Notes: generated from the letters alone by a model not told the origin. A DNA stretch of 41,680 nucleotides from Alphaproteobacteria bacterium (GCA_022823305.1 JAJDXK010000113.1:1-41680), one strand, 5' to 3'. Counted from the stretch's first letter, positions 32,956 through 40,848 are shown. Numbers and translations: made by a program.

Positions 32956-32984
32956 TTGCCGAGCGGTTGGCGCATTTCTATACT
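32956..32984 (+). promoter_or_regulatory. Putative sigma-70 promoter for dksA
   Basis: TTGCCG (32956-32961) and TATACT (32979-32984) are separated by 17 bases, a strong match. Transcription would start near 32991, about 30 bases before the GTG chosen for dksA. The surrounding 269-base gap (32751-33019) is less G/C-rich than its flanks and serves both this gene and the divergent DUF3553 gene. Confidence 0.6.
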
Positions 32985-33019
32985 CCGCGCCCGTTTCAGG
33001 GAGACGGTTCGTCAGAGCA

Positions 33020-33445
33020 GTGTCGCGGAAGAAGATCAGACTCCCGGCCAAATACCGGCCGACGAGCAAGGAAGCGTTCATGTCGCCCCGGATGCGGGAG
33101 TATTTCCGCCGCAAGCTGGAGACGTGGCGGCAGGACATCCTGTGCGAAACCGATGCGACGCTCGAGAAGCTGAGGCACGAGACCGGCCACGAAGCCGACC
33201 TCGCCGACCGCGCCGCCGTGGAGTCGGAACGCTCGGTCCAACTGCGCACGCGGGACCGTGCCCGCAAGCTCATCTCCAAGATCGACGCGGCGCTGCAGCG
33301 GATAGAGGACGGCTCCTACGGCTATTGCGAGGAAACCGCGGAGCCCATCAGCCTTCGCCGACTGGAGGCGCGCCCGATCGCCACCCTCAGCCTCGAGGCG
33401 CAGGAGCGCCACGAGCGCCACGAGCGCACCCACCGCGACGGCTGA
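33020..33445 (+). CDS. dksA: DksA-like RNA polymerase-binding transcription factor, Cys-poor type
   Basis: The protein has 141 residues. GTG 33020 is chosen because the LPAKYRPTSKEAFMSPRMREYF block is conserved in alphaproteobacterial DksA. ATG 33080, behind AAGGAAG, would cut it off. A coiled-coil hairpin follows (RRKLETWRQDIL to about 95) and then the finger region GYCEETAEPISLRRLEARP. Of the four zinc Cys of E. coli DksA only the first remains (Cys, then Thr, Ser and Ala), as is usual in many alphaproteobacteria. It binds the RNA polymerase secondary channel and acts with ppGpp in the stringent response. A good promoter lies at 32956-32984. Confidence 0.9.
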   Translation: MSRKKIRLPAKYRPTSKEAFMSPRMREYFRRKLETWRQDILCETDATLEKLRHETGHEADLADRAAVESERSVQLRTRDRARKLISKIDAALQRIEDGSYGYCEETAEPISLRRLEARPIATLSLEAQERHERHERTHRDG

Positions 33446-33460
33446 TCGCGCCCGCCGCCA

Positions 33461-34444
33461 TCACTTCGCGACCGTTGCCGCCGGTATCGCCGCGAGTCGG
33501 GCGGCGGCGAGCGGGTGGCCGTGTGCGTCCGCGCGGGCGAGCCAGCGGCGCGCCTCTGCGAGGTCGCGGGGCAGGCCGTAGCCCCGCTCGTGGAGCAGGC
33601 CGAGGCTGAATTCGGCGGGCGCGAAGCCCGGCTCGGCGGCGACCCGGTGGTGGGCGAGGCCGCGCGGCACGTCGGCCGCCCTTCCGGCGCCGGCAAGGAG
33701 CGCCAGCCCGACCCAGTAGCGCGCGATGAGTTCCGGGGCTCCCGGATTGCGGCCGGGTGGCGAGGCATGCGCGGTGCGCGTGCGCGCGACCGCGATCTTG
33801 AGCCAGCGGCCCGCATCGCGGCCGAGAATGCCGCCGGCGGCGTCCCGGTACGTCTGCAATACCGCGCCCATGGCGGCGTCGGCGGCAGCTCGAAAAAGGC
33901 GGGCGGCGTGGGCCGGGTCGGGATCGACCAGGGAGCCTTCCGCATACAGCTCGCCCAGTGCGAACAGCCCCTGCGCATCGCCTGCCGCAGCCGCGGCCCG
34001 CAGATGGCGCACGGCCTCCTCCGTCTCCGCGCCGCCGCGCTCCCGCAGGGTCAGGCCGAGGGCGAGATGAGCCGGCGTATTCTCTCCGGCGGCCATTCTC
34101 GCGAGATAGGCGCGGGCGCCGCCGTGGCCCTGGGCGGCGGCCCGCGAAAGCCAGGCGACGGCTCCCGCAGGGTCGTGGGCCGCACCGGCGCCTTCTGCCT
34201 GCATGACCCCGAGCAGGTACTGGGACTGCGCGTGTCCCTGCACCGCCATGGTGAGGATGAGGGACTGCCCTTCCACGCCCGAGCGCGGCGCCGTGGCGAG
34301 CTGGTGTGCCATGGCGGCGCTGCGCTCGACATCGTGAGTCGCCGGGGGCAGCGAGTCCGCCTCCACCGTCGTCGCCGCGGCCGGGAGCAGGCACAGCGTG
34401 ACCGCGAGAAGCCGCGGCAGGCGGGGCGGCAGGCCGTTGCTCAT
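33461..34444 (-). CDS. Secreted Sel1-repeat (SLR/TPR-like) protein
   Basis: The protein has 327 residues from ATG 34444 (AGGA upstream), which gives a signal peptide MSNGLPPRLPRLLAVTLCLLP and cleavage near an Ala-rich site. Several Sel1-like repeats follow, such as AQSQYLLGVMQAEGAG, AVAWLSRAAAQGH and AEARRWLARADAHGH. These fold as paired helices that act as protein interaction scaffolds in the periplasm. Partners and role cannot be inferred from neighbours. It is convergent with dksA (15-base gap) and downstream of the FixK-like gene on the same strand. Confidence 0.85.
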   Translation of the reverse strand: MSNGLPPRLPRLLAVTLCLLPAAATTVEADSLPPATHDVERSAAMAHQLATAPRSGVEGQSLILTMAVQGHAQSQYLLGVMQAEGAGAAHDPAGAVAWLSRAAAQGHGGARAYLARMAAGENTPAHLALGLTLRERGGAETEEAVRHLRAAAAAGDAQGLFALGELYAEGSLVDPDPAHAARLFRAAADAAMGAVLQTYRDAAGGILGRDAGRWLKIAVARTRTAHASPPGRNPGAPELIARYWVGLALLAGAGRAADVPRGLAHHRVAAEPGFAPAEFSLGLLHERGYGLPRDLAEARRWLARADAHGHPLAAARLAAIPAATVAK

Positions 34445-34523
34445 GGCCGATCCTAACACCGGCCGCCGTAGCGCCGTCGATCCTGGCGGGGAGGGCAACG
34501 AGGCGGTCGAGGCCGTCTCCGCC

Positions 34524-35264
34524 TCAAGGCCCGGCTGCGGGTTGCAGCGTACCTTCGTCCGTCGTGGCCTCGAGCCGCTGCATGTCGCGGATGACGACGC
34601 CGCTGAAGGGACGCAGCACCTCGATGGTGCCGTCGCGCCCGAGCTCGGTGAGAGTCCGGCTCACCGTCTCGGAGGCGAGACCCAGATAGTCACCGATCTC
34701 CTGCTGGTTCATCGGCAGCGGCACGACCTGGTGACCGTTTCCCTGGGGCTCTCCGACCCGGCTGGCGCATTCCAGCAGGAAGCAGGCGAGTCGCTCCAGT
34801 GCCGTCTTGCGTCCAAGCCACAGGAGACGCTCGTGCGCCGCCGCCATCTCGCGGCGCACGGCATCCAGCAGACCATGGCGCAACGAGGGAACCTGCTTCG
34901 TGTACTCCCGCACGCGCGTGCGCGAAACCGAGCAGACGGTGACGTGACCGACCGCTTCGGCGCTGTGGTCATAGACCGTGCCGGCGGTGGAAAGGCAAAC
35001 CGGATCGCCCGGAAAGTGAAACGCTATGATCTGCCGGCGCCCGTCTGCGGTTGCCTTGTAGGCGGCGACCACGCCGCTCATGACCAGATGAAAGCGGTCG
35101 GCGGCATCGCCTTCGACAGCCAGGGATTCATGGGGCGTCAGGTGCCTGATGACGCCGATGGCGTCGAGTATGCCGAGCCCGGCGGGCGCATTTTCGCGTA
35201 CTGCCCAAGCGCTCCTCGCACCGATGACGGCTGCGCCCATCGCAAACCGACTTTCCGCGATCAT
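34524..35264 (-). CDS. Crp/Fnr-family regulator, FixK-like (no Fe-S cysteines)
   Basis: The protein has 246 residues from ATG 35264. A cyclic-nucleotide-type sensory domain (about 30-140) precedes a long dimer helix and a C-terminal HTH. Its recognition helix reads E199-TVS-R203 (LASETVSRTLTELGRDG), the ExxSR pattern that binds TTGAT-N4-ATCAA type sites. The N terminus has no Cys cluster, so it does not sense oxygen directly like FNR and resembles FixK. It probably controls low-oxygen genes. A TTG-N8-CAA box lies 46 bases upstream of its own start, which suggests autoregulation or control by a paralog. The Sco1 gene is immediately upstream on the same strand. Confidence 0.9.
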   Translation of the reverse strand: MIAESRFAMGAAVIGARSAWAVRENAPAGLGILDAIGVIRHLTPHESLAVEGDAADRFHLVMSGVVAAYKATADGRRQIIAFHFPGDPVCLSTAGTVYDHSAEAVGHVTVCSVSRTRVREYTKQVPSLRHGLLDAVRREMAAAHERLLWLGRKTALERLACFLLECASRVGEPQGNGHQVVPLPMNQQEIGDYLGLASETVSRTLTELGRDGTIEVLRPFSGVVIRDMQRLEATTDEGTLQPAAGP

Positions 35265-35309
35265 GGTTGGCCCCGGACCAACAGTCTCACCGTTTGGGTC
35301 GCTGCGCAA

Positions 35310-35323
35310 TTGATTAAGCGCAA
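35310..35323. promoter_or_regulatory. FNR/FixK-type box upstream of the FixK-like gene
   Basis: TTGATTAAGCGCAA fits TTG-N8-CAA, with one perfect half site (TTGAT) and a degenerate second half. It lies in the 104-base gap between the Sco1 stop and the regulator start, in an A/T-richer patch. The distance to the start codon (46 bases) allows class II activation with a very short leader. Confidence 0.55.
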
Positions 35324-35368
35324 GGTCGCGGACTGCCCCGTGCCCGCAACCGGCGAAGAGGGGGTGGT

Positions 35369-35941
35369 TCAGTCCAGGTGCCTGCGCATGATCTCCGCCA
35401 TCTTCTCCGGACCCTGGCCGAAGACGAAGTGGGTGAGGTAATCGCCGTCGGGGTCCATGAAGTAGATGTAGGAGGTGTGGTCGACCAGATAGGCGCCGTC
35501 CTCGTCCGGCTCGTTGAGCCGGTAATAGACGCGGTATGCCCTGGCCGCGTCCCGGATCTGCTCCTCGCTGCCGGTGAGCCCGACAAGGCGGGGATGAAAC
35601 GAGGGCACGTACGCGGCCAGCTCCTCCACGGTATCGCGCGCGGGGTCTACGGTGACGAAGAGCGGCTGCACCTCCTCGCCGAGGCCGCCGAGCTCGTCGA
35701 CGGCCTGGCCCATGATGAGCAGCTCCGTCGGGCAGATGTCCGGGCAATACGCGTAGCCGAAATAGACCAGCAGGTAGCGATCGTCGAAGCTCTCCTCGGT
35801 AACCGTCTGCCCGGTGTGGTCGACGAGCTCGAAGGGGCCGCCAATGGCTGCGGCGCGCGCGGCCGGGGTGCCGCTCCAGAGGGCGGCGGCGATGACGATG
35901 GCGGCTGCCGCACCGGCCGCGACACGAAATGCGCGATGCAT
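35369..35941 (-). CDS. SCO1/SenC family copper chaperone
   Basis: The protein has 190 residues from ATG 35941, with AGGAG eight bases upstream. An N-terminal membrane anchor or signal (about 3-22) is followed by a thioredoxin-like domain. Copper ligands are C66 and C70 (YCPDICP) and H155 (LVDHTSYIYFMDPDG). The protein delivers copper to the CuA centre of cytochrome c oxidase or keeps its thiols reduced on the periplasmic side. Next to a FixK-like regulator this suggests respiratory control, though no oxidase genes are in the window. It is full length for the family. Confidence 0.93.
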   Translation of the reverse strand: MHRAFRVAAGAAAAIVIAAALWSGTPAARAAAIGGPFELVDHTGQTVTEESFDDRYLLVYFGYAYCPDICPTELLIMGQAVDELGGLGEEVQPLFVTVDPARDTVEELAAYVPSFHPRLVGLTGSEEQIRDAARAYRVYYRLNEPDEDGAYLVDHTSYIYFMDPDGDYLTHFVFGQGPEKMAEIMRRHLD

Positions 35942-36059
35942 GGGTGCGCTCCTCTCGCTCGACACCCCTCAAGACCAATGTAGTGTGCCGCATCGCCGCG
36001 GTCGATGGCCCCGGCGCCAGGCGGATACACTCCGGAAGGGCGACTCGGGGGAGGGTGGC

Positions 36060-36932
36060 ATGAGCGGCGAGACGATTTACAGGGACTACGATCGGGCGGC
36101 GCTCGATGCGCAGTACAACAACCGCGCGCGTATCCCCGAGTACGTCGACTACTTCGAGCGCTGGCTGGCGTGGAGCGCGGAAACCCGCGCGGCGCTGCCG
36201 GGCGGGCGCGACGTCGCCTACGGCGACCTTCCGGTCGAGACCCTCGACATCTTTCCGGCCGAGCGACCCGGCGCGCCGATCCTCATCATGATCCACGGCG
36301 GCTACTGGTATTCGCTGGACAAGCACCACGACAGCTTCGTCGCCGAGGGCTGCCGGCCCCACGGCGTGGCCACCGTGGTCGTCAACTACGGCCTTGCCCC
36401 GCCCTGGCGGATGGACGAGATCGTGCGCCAGAACCGCGCCGCGGCCGCCTGGGTCTGGCGCAACGCCGCCTCCTTCGGCGGCGATGCCTCGCGCATCCAC
36501 GCGCTCGGCCAGTCGGCCGGCGGCCATCTCGCCACCATGCTGCTCGCGACCGACTGGCCGGCCTTCGGCACCGATCTGCCCGCCGATCCGGTCAAGAGCG
36601 CGGTCTCGATCTCGGGCATCTACGACCTGGAGCCGATCCGCCTCTGCTACCTCAACGACAAGCTCGGCATGGACGAGGCGGAGGCGCGGCGGAACAGCCC
36701 GGTGGCGCAGCGCTACCCGGTAGCGGCGCCGCTCATGCTGGTCTCGGGCGACATCGAATCGGACGAATACGCACGCCAGGCCGAGGCCATGGCGGCGGTG
36801 TGGGAGGCGCACGGCCACCCGCTCAACCGCCTGGAGCTTCCCGGCTTCAACCACTTCACCATGGCCGACCAGCTACGCGAGCCGGAGAGCGACCTGACCC
36901 GGGCAGTAATGGCGCAGATGGGCGTCATCTAG
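36060..36932 (+). CDS. Alpha/beta hydrolase, arylformamidase (KynB-like/esterase) type
   Basis: The protein has 290 residues from ATG 36060, behind GGGGGAGGG. The oxyanion motif is HGGYW at 79-83 and the nucleophile is S152 in GQSAGGHLA. An acidic residue in the ESDEY segment and the His in GFNHFTM complete the triad. HGGYW plus this opening (YRDYDRAALDAQYNNRAR) is typical of arylformamidase-like hydrolases, which cleave N-formylkynurenine or small esters and amides. No other kynurenine-pathway gene is present, so the substrate is open. Its stop codon shares the CTAG palindrome with the stop of the convergent alcohol dehydrogenase. Confidence 0.88.
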   Translation: MSGETIYRDYDRAALDAQYNNRARIPEYVDYFERWLAWSAETRAALPGGRDVAYGDLPVETLDIFPAERPGAPILIMIHGGYWYSLDKHHDSFVAEGCRPHGVATVVVNYGLAPPWRMDEIVRQNRAAAAWVWRNAASFGGDASRIHALGQSAGGHLATMLLATDWPAFGTDLPADPVKSAVSISGIYDLEPIRLCYLNDKLGMDEAEARRNSPVAQRYPVAAPLMLVSGDIESDEYARQAEAMAAVWEAHGHPLNRLELPGFNHFTMADQLREPESDLTRAVMAQMGVI

Positions 36933-37924
36933 GCGACATCCGCCATCGTCAGCACGGCCGCGCCCTGGAGGCGGCCGGCGCGCAGGCGGTCCAGCGCGGT
37001 GTTGGCGTGCGCGAGCGGCATCGGCTCGACGTGCATGGCGATCGGCGTCCGCGCCGCGAGCGCCAGGAACGCCTCGCCGTCGGCGCGGGTGAGGTTCGCG
37101 ACCGAGACCACGCGCCGCTCCCGCCACAGCAGCTCGTAGGGGAAGGCGGGGATCTCGCTCATGTGGATGCCGGCGCAGACCACCGTGCCGCCCGGCGCGA
37201 TGGCCCGCAGCGCCGCCGGCACCAGCGCGCCCACGGGCGCGAAGAGCAGCGCAGCGTCGAGCTCCTCCGGCGGCGCCTCGTCCGAGGGGCCGGCCCACTC
37301 GGCGCCGAGGCCGAGGGCGAAGTCCATCGCCGCCCGGTCCCCCGGCCGGACGAAGGCGAAGACGCGGCGACCCTCCGCGCGCGCGACCTGGGCGATGATG
37401 TGGGCGGCTGCGCCGAAGCCGTAGAGGCCGACGCGCCCGGCATCGCCAGCCATGGTGAGCGCGCGGTGGCCGATCAGGCCGGCGCAGAGCAGGGGCGCGG
37501 ACTCCGCGTCGCTCCGCTCGCCGGCGAGCGGCAGGCAGTAGCGTGCATCGGCGATGCAGTACTCGCCGTAGCCGCCGTCGAGCGTGTAGCCGGTGAAGCG
37601 CGCCTCCGGGCACAGGTTCTCCCGCCCGCTCGTGCAATAGCGGCAGGCGCCGCAGGTCCAGCCGAGCCAGGGGATGCCGACGCGCTCGCCCTCGCGGAAT
37701 CGGTCCACGTCCGGGCCGACGGCCGCGACCCGCCCCACGACCTCGTGCCCCGGCACCACCGGGAGCCGCGGCTCGGCGAGGTCGCCGTCCACCACGTGGA
37801 GGTCGGTGCGGCAGACGCCGCAGGCCGCGACGCGCACCAGCACCTCGCCTGCGCCGGGCGCCGGCACCGGCCGCTCCTCCAGGGTGAGGGCGGGACCTCC
37901 GCCGCGGTAGACCATGGCGCGCAT
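36929..37924 (-). CDS. Zinc-dependent alcohol dehydrogenase (MDR superfamily)
   Basis: The protein has 331 residues from ATG 37924; a GTG at 37936 is an alternative. Catalytic zinc ligands are C38 (CGVCRTD) and H60-E61 (PGHEVVG), with a later Cys in PLLCAG. Structural zinc Cys are C91, C94, C97 and C105 (CGACRYC, NLC). The NAD(P) site is LYGFGAAAHIIAQVA. The LGWTCGACRYCTSGRENLC block matches the AdhP-like, propanol-preferring group. It interconverts alcohols and aldehydes in the cytoplasm. It lies 19 bases after the hydantoinase gene on the same strand and is probably co-transcribed. A joint pathway is not evident. Confidence 0.92.
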   Translation of the reverse strand: MRAMVYRGGGPALTLEERPVPAPGAGEVLVRVAACGVCRTDLHVVDGDLAEPRLPVVPGHEVVGRVAAVGPDVDRFREGERVGIPWLGWTCGACRYCTSGRENLCPEARFTGYTLDGGYGEYCIADARYCLPLAGERSDAESAPLLCAGLIGHRALTMAGDAGRVGLYGFGAAAHIIAQVARAEGRRVFAFVRPGDRAAMDFALGLGAEWAGPSDEAPPEELDAALLFAPVGALVPAALRAIAPGGTVVCAGIHMSEIPAFPYELLWRERRVVSVANLTRADGEAFLALAARTPIAMHVEPMPLAHANTALDRLRAGRLQGAAVLTMADVA

Positions 37925-37943
37925 GGCCGCCGTCACCCGCGCC

Positions 37944-39983
37944 TCATGCCTCGGTGATGCGCAGGAAGCCCAGCTCGTCGACGCGGACGCGCTGGCCGGG
38001 GCAGACCAGGGTGGTCGACGAGGGCTCCTCGACGATGAGCGGCCCATCGGCCTCGAAGCCGGGCGGCAGCAGGTCGCGGTCGAAGACCCTGGTCTCGTGG
38101 CGTCCGTCCTCGCCGAAGTCGACCCTGCGCCCGCCGCGCGCCGCCGCGTCCGCCGAGCGGCCCGCGGCCTCCCAGGGCGTGAGCTCCGGCCGCGCCACGT
38201 CGGCGGTGGCGGTGAGGCGGAAGGTCACCAGCTCCACCGGCGTGTCGGCGAGGCGGAATGTGTAGGCCCTCTCGTGGGCCGCGTGGAAGGCGTCGAGCAG
38301 CGAGTCCCGGCTTGTCCTCTCGAGGTCGATCGGCACCGTCACCGCGTGCTCCTGGCCAGCGTAGCGCATGTCGATGTGGCAGGCGGCGCTGAATGTGCCG
38401 TGCCCGCCCTCTGCCGTGAAATACTCTTCCGCCTCCGCCCGCAGCTCGTCGAAGAGAGCGCGCAGGCCCGCAACCTCGACGCCGTCGGCGCGCTGCAGGG
38501 CGGAGCGCATGAAGTCGCGGCGGGGCGCGGTCGCCAGCATGCCCCAGGCCGAGAAGAGGCCGGGGAAGCGCGGCACCGCGACCTCCTTCACGCCGAGCTC
38601 GCGGCCGAGGCTCGCGCCGTGCATGGCCCCGCCGCCGCCGCCCACCATGAGCGCGAAGTCGCGCGGGTCGTGGCCGCGCTGGATCGAGACCAGCTTCAGC
38701 GCGTTGATCATGTTGGCGTCGACCACGCGGATCACGGCGACCGCCGCCTCGTCGACGCCGCAGCCGAGCCCCGCCGCGATCTTGCTCATGGCCGCACGCG
38801 CACGCTCGACATCGAGGCCGAGACGGCCGCCCGCGAAGTTCGCCGGATTGAGCACGCCGGTGATGAGCTTGGCGTCGGTCACGGTGGGCTCCTCGCCGCC
38901 CCGGCCGTAGCAGGCGGGGCCGGGGTCGGCGCCGGCGCTGCGCGGGCCGACGCAGAGCGCGCCGGCCTCGTCGAACCAGGCGATGGAGCCGCCGCCCGCG
39001 CCGATCTCGACGATGTCCACCACCGGCACCCGTACCGGGTAGCCGTAGCGGATGCGCGTCGCCTCCAGCCGGTAGTCGGTGGTGACCGTGGGCGTGCCCT
39101 CCTCGATGGTGGAGCACTTGGCGGTGGTGCCGCCGATGTCGAGGTAGATGACGTCGGGCTCGCCGCAGAGGCGGCCGATGAGGGCTGCGCCGTTGACGCC
39201 CGCCGCCGGGCCCGATTCCAGCAGCGTGATGGGGTGCGCCCTCGCCCAGCCGAAGCTGGTGGTGCCGCCGTTGGACTGCATCGCCATCATCGGGCAGTCG
39301 AGGCCGCTGGCGTCGAGGCCGGCCTCCAGCGTGTCGAAGTAGCGCTGCACGATGGGCTGCACGTAGGCGTTGAGCACCGCGGTGTTGGCGCGCTCGTACT
39401 CGCGCCACTCGCGGGTGATCTCGTGCGAGGCGGTGATGCCGACGCCGGGCAGGCGCTCGCGCAGGTAGGCCTCGCACGCCGCCTCGTGCCCGGGCGCTGC
39501 GTAGGAGTGGAGGAGCTGGATGGCGATCGCCTCCACCCCCTCGGCGCGGCAGACCTCGACCACGCGGTCGAGGTCCTCGAGATGGAGCGGCACGCGGATG
39601 CGCCCCCTGGCGTCCACCCGCTCGCGCACCTCGAAGCGCAGCCGCCGCGGCACGAAGGGGACCTCCTTGCGGTAGCGCAGGTTGTAGAGGTCGGGGCGGT
39701 TGCCGCGCGCGATCTCCAGCACGTCGCGAAAGCCCTCGGTGGTGACGAGCGCGGTCCTGGCGCCGGTGCGCTCGGTGATGGCGTTGATCACCGTGGTCCC
39801 GCCGTGGACGAAGTAGTCCACGGCCGCGGCGTCGAGCCCCGCCTGCTCGATGGTGTCGAGCACGCCCCGCGTCAGGTCGTGCGGGGTGCTGAGCGACTTG
39901 GCGACGGTGAGCGCGCCGGTCTCCTCGTCGAAGTGGACGAGGTCGGTGAAGGTCCCGCCGATGTCGGTCGCCAGTCGGCCCAC
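37944..39983 (-). CDS. Hydantoinase/oxoprolinase family protein, A subunit (HyuA-like)
   Basis: The protein has 679 residues from GTG 39983, with AGGGAGG six to seven bases upstream. The ASKHA-type nucleotide-binding fold shows ATDIGGTFTDLV at the N terminus, VHGGTTVINAITERTG, and a second phosphate loop LDIGGTTAKCS. The length and the C-terminal all-beta region match HyuA of N-methylhydantoinase and acetophenone/acetone carboxylase-like enzymes. These use ATP to open cyclic amides or activate ketones. Such enzymes normally need a HyuB subunit of about 550 residues. None is beside this gene: the next gene is an alcohol dehydrogenase. The B subunit may be elsewhere, or this protein may act alone. 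Confidence 0.93.
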   Translation of the reverse strand: MGRLATDIGGTFTDLVHFDEETGALTVAKSLSTPHDLTRGVLDTIEQAGLDAAAVDYFVHGGTTVINAITERTGARTALVTTEGFRDVLEIARGNRPDLYNLRYRKEVPFVPRRLRFEVRERVDARGRIRVPLHLEDLDRVVEVCRAEGVEAIAIQLLHSYAAPGHEAACEAYLRERLPGVGITASHEITREWREYERANTAVLNAYVQPIVQRYFDTLEAGLDASGLDCPMMAMQSNGGTTSFGWARAHPITLLESGPAAGVNGAALIGRLCGEPDVIYLDIGGTTAKCSTIEEGTPTVTTDYRLEATRIRYGYPVRVPVVDIVEIGAGGGSIAWFDEAGALCVGPRSAGADPGPACYGRGGEEPTVTDAKLITGVLNPANFAGGRLGLDVERARAAMSKIAAGLGCGVDEAAVAVIRVVDANMINALKLVSIQRGHDPRDFALMVGGGGGAMHGASLGRELGVKEVAVPRFPGLFSAWGMLATAPRRDFMRSALQRADGVEVAGLRALFDELRAEAEEYFTAEGGHGTFSAACHIDMRYAGQEHAVTVPIDLERTSRDSLLDAFHAAHERAYTFRLADTPVELVTFRLTATADVARPELTPWEAAGRSADAAARGGRRVDFGEDGRHETRVFDRDLLPPGFEADGPLIVEEPSSTTLVCPGQRVRVDELGFLRITEA

Positions 39984-40076
39984 TGCTTGCCTCCCTCCGC
40001 GTGAGTCGGCGCCGATTATTCACCGCCGCCGGCAGGGGTCAAAGGGCGGATCGGCGAGTTGCACCGATTCATTTTG

Positions 40077-40210
40077 TGAATCAATGGGTTGCGCGAAATT
40101 GGGTTCGTTCTGCAAATTCCGCTTTCCGCTGCTCTCGCCCCGCGGCCCGGTGCAGCCGCGGACGTGCTGCGGGTGCGCGCACGGGTGCTGCCCTCCCGTG
40201 GATCCAGTTG
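40077..40210. repeat. Tandem repeat unit, copy 1 (134 bp)
   Basis: The unit starts TGAATCAATGGGTTGCGCGA. By hand comparison 44 of its first 52 bases match copy 2. The rest is G/C-rich and also alignable, with shared cores near CCCGGTGC, GTGCTGCGG and CGCACGGG. It appears non-coding. Confidence 0.75.
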
Positions 40211-40342
40211 TGACTCAATGGGTTGTGCGAAATTGGGTTCGTTTCGCAAATTTTCATTTCCGTCGCCCCCGCCCGCTCGCCCGGTGCCGCCGCGCGCGTG
40301 CTGCGGCTGCACGCACGGGCGACTCCCTCCGGCCGGCAGCGT
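40211..40342. repeat. Tandem repeat unit, copy 2
   Basis: The unit starts TGACTCAATGGGTTGTGCGA, exactly 134 bases after copy 1, and ends near CTCCCTCC at about 40342. The right boundary is approximate because similarity fades. Sequence divergence between copies is substantial, so the duplication is not recent. Confidence 0.7.
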
Positions 40343-40396
40343 ACCTCGCGCCGACGGCCCCGTGCCCTGGACCATGGTGCGGTGCCCCACGATACG

Positions 40397-40416
40397 CCCC
40401 GCGTCACGGCGCGGGG
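40397..40416. other. Hairpin upstream of arsR
   Basis: CCCCGCG and CGCGGGG form a perfect 7-bp stem with a 6-base loop. It precedes the arsR promoter region by about 25 bases. No U-run follows on either side. The role is unknown. Confidence 0.35.
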
Positions 40417-40442
40417 GACTTGCCTCGGGCGCGCCGGCACGG

Positions 40443-40472
40443 TATTTCGATAATTCGGGAAGGATCGAAATA
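40443..40472. promoter_or_regulatory. ArsR-type operator overlapping the arsR ribosome binding site
   Basis: TATTTCGAT (40443-40451) and ATCGAAATA (40464-40472) are perfect 9-base inverted arms with a 12-base spacer. The right arm overlaps the end of AAGGA (40460-40464) and reaches the first base of the ATG. A weak promoter, TTGCCT-17-TATTTC (40420-40448), runs into the left arm. This is as expected for autorepression. Confidence 0.65.
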
Positions 40473-40819
40473 TGGGCATGAGCGACGATCGCGCACTGGC
40501 GGCGCTGGTGGCCCTGGCCCACGGCACGCGGCTCGGCGTCTTCCGCCTGCTGCTGAGAGAGGGGCCGGAGGGGATGCCGGCCGGCGCCATCGCGCGGGCG
40601 GCCGAGGTGCCGCCGTCCACGCTCTCCAGCCACCTCGCGCAGCTCGAGGGCGCGGGGCTGCTGCGCTCGTGGCGCCTCGGGCAGCGCATCTTCTACGCGG
40701 CCGACGTGGAGGGCATCCGCGCGCTGCTCGGCTTCCTCGTGGCCGACTGCTGCGACGGGCGGCCGGAGATCTGCGCCGGCCTCACGGAGATCGGACCGGC
40801 GCGCCCGGCGTGTCCCTAG
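40472..40819 (+). CDS. arsR: ArsR-family metalloregulator
   Basis: The protein has 115 residues from ATG 40472, seven bases after AAGGA; a second in-frame ATG lies at 40478. It has a winged-helix fold: ALAHGTRLGVFRLLLREGP, recognition helix PPSTLSSHLAQLEGAGLL and wing SWRLGQRIFYAAD. The classical ELCVCDL arsenite site is absent. Instead Cys residues cluster at the C-terminal end (DCCDGRPEIC, then PACP), as in the atypical ArsR group exemplified by Acidithiobacillus. It should release the palindrome at 40443-40472 on binding As(III) or Sb(III). The aquaglyceroporin follows 29 bases downstream. Confidence 0.9.
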   Translation: MGMSDDRALAALVALAHGTRLGVFRLLLREGPEGMPAGAIARAAEVPPSTLSSHLAQLEGAGLLRSWRLGQRIFYAADVEGIRALLGFLVADCCDGRPEICAGLTEIGPARPACP

Positions 40820-40848
40820 GAACACGGGCAGGCTGAGCGGGGGAGGGG

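Larger units (their letters stand above)
39984..40471. other. Gene-free stretch with tandem repeat, hairpins and arsR control region
   Basis: No convincing gene lies in these 488 bases; translated frames are short and low in conservation-like features. The stretch holds a small GATTCA/TGAATC inverted repeat at 40066-40082, two tandem copies of a 134-bp unit (40077-40342), a 7-bp CCCCGCG/CGCGGGG hairpin at 40397-40416, and the arsR operator at 40443-40472. The repeat units contain A/T-rich cores unlike the neighbouring coding DNA. Confidence 0.7.

Noticed and set aside
34524..35264. Regulator as an oxygen-sensing FNR
   Set aside because: The N terminus lacks the Cys cluster needed for a 4Fe-4S centre, so FixK-like is the better name.
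34524..36854. 776-codon minus-strand frame running through the FixK-like gene
   Set aside because: Only its last 246 codons are the regulator. The upstream part is antisense to the hydrolase and out of frame with sco1, both of which are real genes.
40077..40342. CRISPR array
   Set aside because: Only two imperfect copies are present; the 134-base unit is far too long and no spacers or cas genes are seen.
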